From Flavobacteriales bacterium UBA2426 (GTDB taxonomy: Bacteria; Bacteroidota; Bacteroidia; Flavobacteriales_F; PHOS-HE28), in assembly GCA_002342985.1 (NCBI GenBank), contig DDRC01000011.1, forward strand, positions 27,513-36,855: a DNA stretch of 9,343 bases, read 5' to 3'. Both the position numbers and the translations under genes were made by a program. Positions 6,751 to 9,343 of the stretch are shown here, piece after piece. The stretch's first letter is position 1; each line of letters starts with the position of its first letter. The notes under the pieces were generated by a model. The model searched no databases and had not been told where the DNA came from. It was given only the letters and a program-made list of their open reading frames with translations.

Positions 6751-8208
6751 CTAGAACTGGAAATAAATGAACGTGTGATCCCGCCCGGTGTGAATCAGCA
6801 CGATGCAGACAAGCACGTAGTAAGCCGCCCACCGCCAGCCGGGTGACATGAATCGCTCCAAGCTGGCTAAGCCGTGCTGTTGGTGGCGTTGCATCCATTC
6901 TACGGCCAGCATAACCCAGACGAATGGCATGGGACCACTAGTCGTAATGTCTTTAGCCAGTAGGAGGAACTGACCAGGGTTGGCAATCATACGGGTCGGT
7001 ATCAAAATGATGAACTCCAAAGCCGTAGTCAGGTCGGGCGCCCTGAAAAAAATCCAGGCGAAGTCGACTAGGAGAAATGTCCCAGCCATGCGGAGTGAAT
7101 CGGCTGGGGATGGCAACCAGCCACGGAGTGCGGTAGTAGTGACGTGTTCGCGATGGGTGCCGCGCAGGAGCAAGGGCAGAAAGAACAGGGCGTGCAATGC
7201 TCCCCATACGACGAAGGTCCAGTTGGCGCCGTGCCAGAAGCCGCTAACCAGGAATATAACCAAGGTGTTGCGTACCCGCTGATTGAGATTCCCGCGGCTC
7301 CCGCCCAAGGGGATGTACAGGTAGTCCCTGAACCAGGTGCTCAGCGAAATATGCCAACGGCGCCAGAACTCGGCGATGTCCCTGGAGAAGTAGGGGAACG
7401 CGAAGTTGCGCATGAGCGAGATGCCAAAGAGCCGTGCAGTGCCAACTGCAATGTCGGAGTAACCGCTGAAATCCCCGTAGATCTGGAAGGCAAAGAGGAT
7501 GGCGGCGAATGCCAGGTCACTGCCACCTCTGGCCCAAGGGTCGCTGAAAGCCTGGTCAACAAGCGGTGCGCACTGGTCGGCAATGACCACCTTCTTGAAG
7601 AAGCCCCACAGGATCTGCCGGGTTCCGTCAACCGCCTGGCTATAATCGAACCTCCGGGTTCGCTGGAACTGTGGCAGCAGCGCTGTGCCACGCTCGATTG
7701 GCCCCGCCACTAGCTGGGGGAAGAACATCAAGTAGGCGCCGAAGGCCACGGGGTCGCGCTCGGCACGGAGCTGCCCGCGGTACACATCAATGGTGTAGCT
7801 GAGGCTCTGGAAGGTGTAGAAGCTGATGCCGACCGGTAGCACGATGCCCAGCGTGCGCGCCTCGAAGGGTATGCCCAGTAACGTGAAGCCGTCGGCGAAG
7901 GCGGTGATGAAGAAGTCATAGTACTTGAAGAAGCCCAGCGAGCCCAAGTTGCCCACCAGACTCAAAGCGAGCCAGGCCTTGCGGCGCGCAGGGCCGGAGC
8001 TGGCGCTGATGCGTAGGGCCGCCACATAGTCGAGCGCGCCGCTGAAGAAGACCACGCTGAGGTAGCGCCAATCCCACCAGCCGTAGAAGAAGAGGCTGGC
8101 GGCCAGCAGCAGTGCGTTGCCATGGCGATGGTGGATCCGCTCGGCCAGCCAGAAGAGCCCGAACACTAAGGGCAGGAAGAGTGCGAACTCGACGGAGTTG
8201 AAGAGCAT
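6751..8208 (-). CDS. MBOAT family membrane O-acyltransferase (AlgI-like)
   Basis: The 485-residue polytopic protein matches the AlgI/DltB type in length and motifs. MLFNSVEFALFLP is the usual start, which fixes the ATG at 8206-8208. LPVGISFYTFQSLSY (124-138), FFPQLVAGPIER (162-173) and YGDFSGYSDIA (244-254) are family blocks. FWRRWHISLSTWFRDYLYIPLGG (281-303) is the cytoplasmic loop motif, and SGFWHGANW (322-330) contains His326, the expected catalytic residue, with His339 nearby. The tail FIYFQF is also typical. About ten to twelve membrane segments are likely. The family passes acyl groups, usually acetyl, across the membrane to extracytoplasmic acceptors. The SGNH-like gene three bases downstream is the expected partner. 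GC content falls from high in the 5' half to near 53% in the 3' part by hand-counted rows. It is divergent from the family 4 glycosyltransferase gene across 98 bases. Confidence 0.96.
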   Translation of the reverse strand: MLFNSVEFALFLPLVFGLFWLAERIHHRHGNALLLAASLFFYGWWDWRYLSVVFFSGALDYVAALRISASSGPARRKAWLALSLVGNLGSLGFFKYYDFFITAFADGFTLLGIPFEARTLGIVLPVGISFYTFQSLSYTIDVYRGQLRAERDPVAFGAYLMFFPQLVAGPIERGTALLPQFQRTRRFDYSQAVDGTRQILWGFFKKVVIADQCAPLVDQAFSDPWARGGSDLAFAAILFAFQIYGDFSGYSDIAVGTARLFGISLMRNFAFPYFSRDIAEFWRRWHISLSTWFRDYLYIPLGGSRGNLNQRVRNTLVIFLVSGFWHGANWTFVVWGALHALFFLPLLLRGTHREHVTTTALRGWLPSPADSLRMAGTFLLVDFAWIFFRAPDLTTALEFIILIPTRMIANPGQFLLLAKDITTSGPMPFVWVMLAVEWMQRHQQHGLASLERFMSPGWRWAAYYVLVCIVLIHTGRDHTFIYFQF

Positions 8209-8235
8209 GGCGCCGTGGCCGCTCAGCGGAGGCGG

Positions 8236-8255
8236 GGCGAAGAAAGCGCTTCGCC
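8236..8255. repeat. Perfect 7-base inverted repeat in a divergent promoter region
   Basis: GGCGAAG (8236-8242) and CTTCGCC (8249-8255) are exact inverted copies around a six-base AAAGCG spacer. They lie between the MBOAT start (8208) and the glycosyltransferase start (8307). It could be an operator for a dimeric regulator, or a hairpin in the MBOAT leader. Chance is possible in GC-rich DNA. Confidence 0.3.
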
Positions 8256-8293
8256 GTCAGATACCCCGGCCTGACCGCATCCCCTGCGTTGCG

Positions 8294-8301
8294 CACCTTT
8301 G
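8294..8301 (+). promoter_or_regulatory. Possible Bacteroidota-like -7 promoter box for the family 4 glycosyltransferase gene
   Basis: CACCTTTG matches TAnnTTTG except for the first base and is followed by CCGCC and the ATG at 8307. With this spacing the transcript would be almost leaderless, which fits the absence of any Shine-Dalgarno. A -33 element is not clear. Confidence 0.4.
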
Positions 8302-8306
8302 CCGCC

Positions 8307-9343
8307 ATGCCCCTGCGCATCGCCCTGGCCACGGCCACGCCGCACCACCGCTGCGAGACCTTCGTGCGCGCCCACCTGGAGGGGCTGCGCGACCCGGTGC
8401 TGGTGCTCACGGACGGGTCGCTGCCCGCTGCCGATGGCGAGGGCCGTCCCCTGCTGTCGGCCTCGCGCGCCGCGCGCCTCGCGCACCGGGTGAAGGGCCT
8501 GATGGGCCCGCAGGACCACAGCGCCCGCCTCCGCGCCCGCATCGTGCAGCTGCTGCGGGAGCGGCGCGTGGAGGTGGTGCTGGCCGAGTACGGCACCACC
8601 GCCGCCGAGCTGCTGCCCTGCTGCCAGGCGGCCGGGGTGCCGCTGGTGGCCTATTTCCTCGGCTTCGACGCGTACACGCACGATGTGCTCCGGCGCTACG
8701 GAAACTACCGCGCGCTCTTCGGCGGCGCGGCACGGCTGGTGGCGGTGAGCCGCGCCATCCGGGAGCACCTCATCGCGCTGGGCGCCCCGGCGGAGAAGGT
8801 GGTGTACAACTCCTGCGGCGCCGATGTGGACCGCTTCACGCCCGCCGATGCGGGGGCGGCGCCGCCGCACTTCCTCGGCGTGGGCCGCTTCGTGGACAAG
8901 AAGGCGCCGCACCTGCTGCTGCTGGCCTTCGCCGAGGCCCATCGCCAGCGGCCCGCCGCCCGCCTGACCCTGGTGGGCGACGGCCCGCTCTGGGAGGCCT
9001 GCCACCAGCTGGTGCGCGCCCTGGGCCTGCAGCAGGTCGTGGACCTCTGCGGCCCGCGCACCCCCGCCGAGATCGCGGGGCTGCTGCACCGCTCGCGCGC
9101 CTTCGTGCAGCACAGCGTGGTCACCTCCGCCAACGACCGCGAAGGCACCCCCGTGGCCATGCTCGAGGCCATGGCCTGCGCCCTGCCCGTGGTGAGCACC
9201 CGCCATGGCGACATCGCCGAGGTGGTGGGCACCGAGCGCGGGCTGCTGGGCGAGGAGCGCGACATCGGTGCCATGGCCGCCCACCTGGTGGCGCTCATCG
9301 ACGATCCCGTGCGCGCCGCGGCCATGGGGCGCGCAGGCCGCGC
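8307..9343 (+). CDS. Family 4 glycosyltransferase (GT-B fold), 3' end cut by window edge
   Basis: The frame is open from the ATG at 8307 to the right edge, giving 345 residues. The rest of the C-terminal domain, likely some tens of residues, lies outside. CETFVRAHLEGL (16-27) resembles the SETF motif of colanic acid and amylovoran-type glycosyltransferases (WcaL-like). VAVSRAIREHL (145-155) and GADVDRF (171-177) are typical of the linker to the second Rossmann domain. GVGRFVDKKAPHL (191-203) has Arg194 and Lys199 as donor-phosphate contacts. LVGDGPL (222-228) and EGTPVAMLE (Glu279 to Glu287) form the EX7E motif of GT4. The enzyme should be a retaining transferase using a nucleotide sugar at the inner membrane face. 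The region is very GC-rich (about 72% in sampled rows), well above the neighbouring MBOAT/SGNH pair. Donor and acceptor are unknown. Confidence 0.92.
   Translation, partial: MPLRIALATATPHHRCETFVRAHLEGLRDPVLVLTDGSLPAADGEGRPLLSASRAARLAHRVKGLMGPQDHSARLRARIVQLLRERRVEVVLAEYGTTAAELLPCCQAAGVPLVAYFLGFDAYTHDVLRRYGNYRALFGGAARLVAVSRAIREHLIALGAPAEKVVYNSCGADVDRFTPADAGAAPPHFLGVGRFVDKKAPHLLLLAFAEAHRQRPAARLTLVGDGPLWEACHQLVRALGLQQVVDLCGPRTPAEIAGLLHRSRAFVQHSVVTSANDREGTPVAMLEAMACALPVVSTRHGDIAEVVGTERGLLGEERDIGAMAAHLVALIDDPVRAAAMGRAGR

Noticed and set aside
7144..7713. 189-codon plus-strand open frame inside the MBOAT gene
   Set aside because: It is antisense to the most conserved MBOAT motifs and has no independent support.
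8223..9284. Long 353-codon open frame on the minus strand
   Set aside because: It is antisense to the GT4 gene, is very rich in His, Gly, Ala and Gln, has no recognisable motif, and arises from the strong GC3 bias of the real gene.

Overview
The window is a dense, GC-rich piece of a bacterial surface-glycan (O-antigen, capsule or exopolysaccharide) locus. It holds nine protein genes, two of which run off the edges. There are no RNA genes, transposases, CRISPR arrays or phage genes. The organism is best guessed as a high-GC member of Bacteroidota, perhaps Flavobacteriales. Three things point that way: start codons mostly lack a good Shine-Dalgarno, all four plus-strand transcription units have a sequence close to the Bacteroidota -7 box (TAnnTTTG) shortly upstream, and the MBOAT/SGNH gene pair is of a type common in that phylum. 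The -33 element is not clear at any of these boxes, so the assignment is an inference of moderate to low confidence.

Layout, left to right. The minus-strand pair at 1-1675 encodes a divergent DegT-fold (PLP aminotransferase-like) protein followed, with a 25-base overlap, by a PAPS-type sulfotransferase cut by the left edge. Divergent from it, across an 86-base spacer, is a plus-strand aminotransferase (1762-2838) resembling VioA-type enzymes that make dTDP-4-amino-4,6-dideoxyglucose. Convergent with that is a WbqC-family gene (2862-3611, minus). A 209-base divergent spacer leads to a second, unrelated-looking sulfotransferase (3821-4756, plus) and a family 2 glycosyltransferase (4813-5811, plus). 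Converging on these is a minus-strand pair, an MBOAT/AlgI-type membrane O-acyltransferase (6751-8208) and an SGNH-hydrolase-like membrane-anchored partner (5827-6747), separated by only 3 bases. A 98-base divergent spacer with a short inverted repeat leads to a GT-B family 4 glycosyltransferase (8307 onward), cut by the right edge.

How they may work together (inference): the VioA-like enzyme, and perhaps the divergent DegT protein and WbqC, supply or modify an amino-deoxy sugar. The two glycosyltransferases assemble the repeat unit. The MBOAT/SGNH pair O-acylates the glycan at or across the membrane, and the sulfotransferases add sulfate. The predicted product is an amino-sugar-containing, acylated and possibly sulfated surface glycan.

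Unusual points are the frequent strand switching (seven transcription units for nine genes), two sulfotransferases of different subfamilies in one locus, a missing conserved Ser in the second of them, and a marked GC drop over the SGNH gene and the 3' part of the MBOAT gene. I see no clearly new defence or mobile system here.
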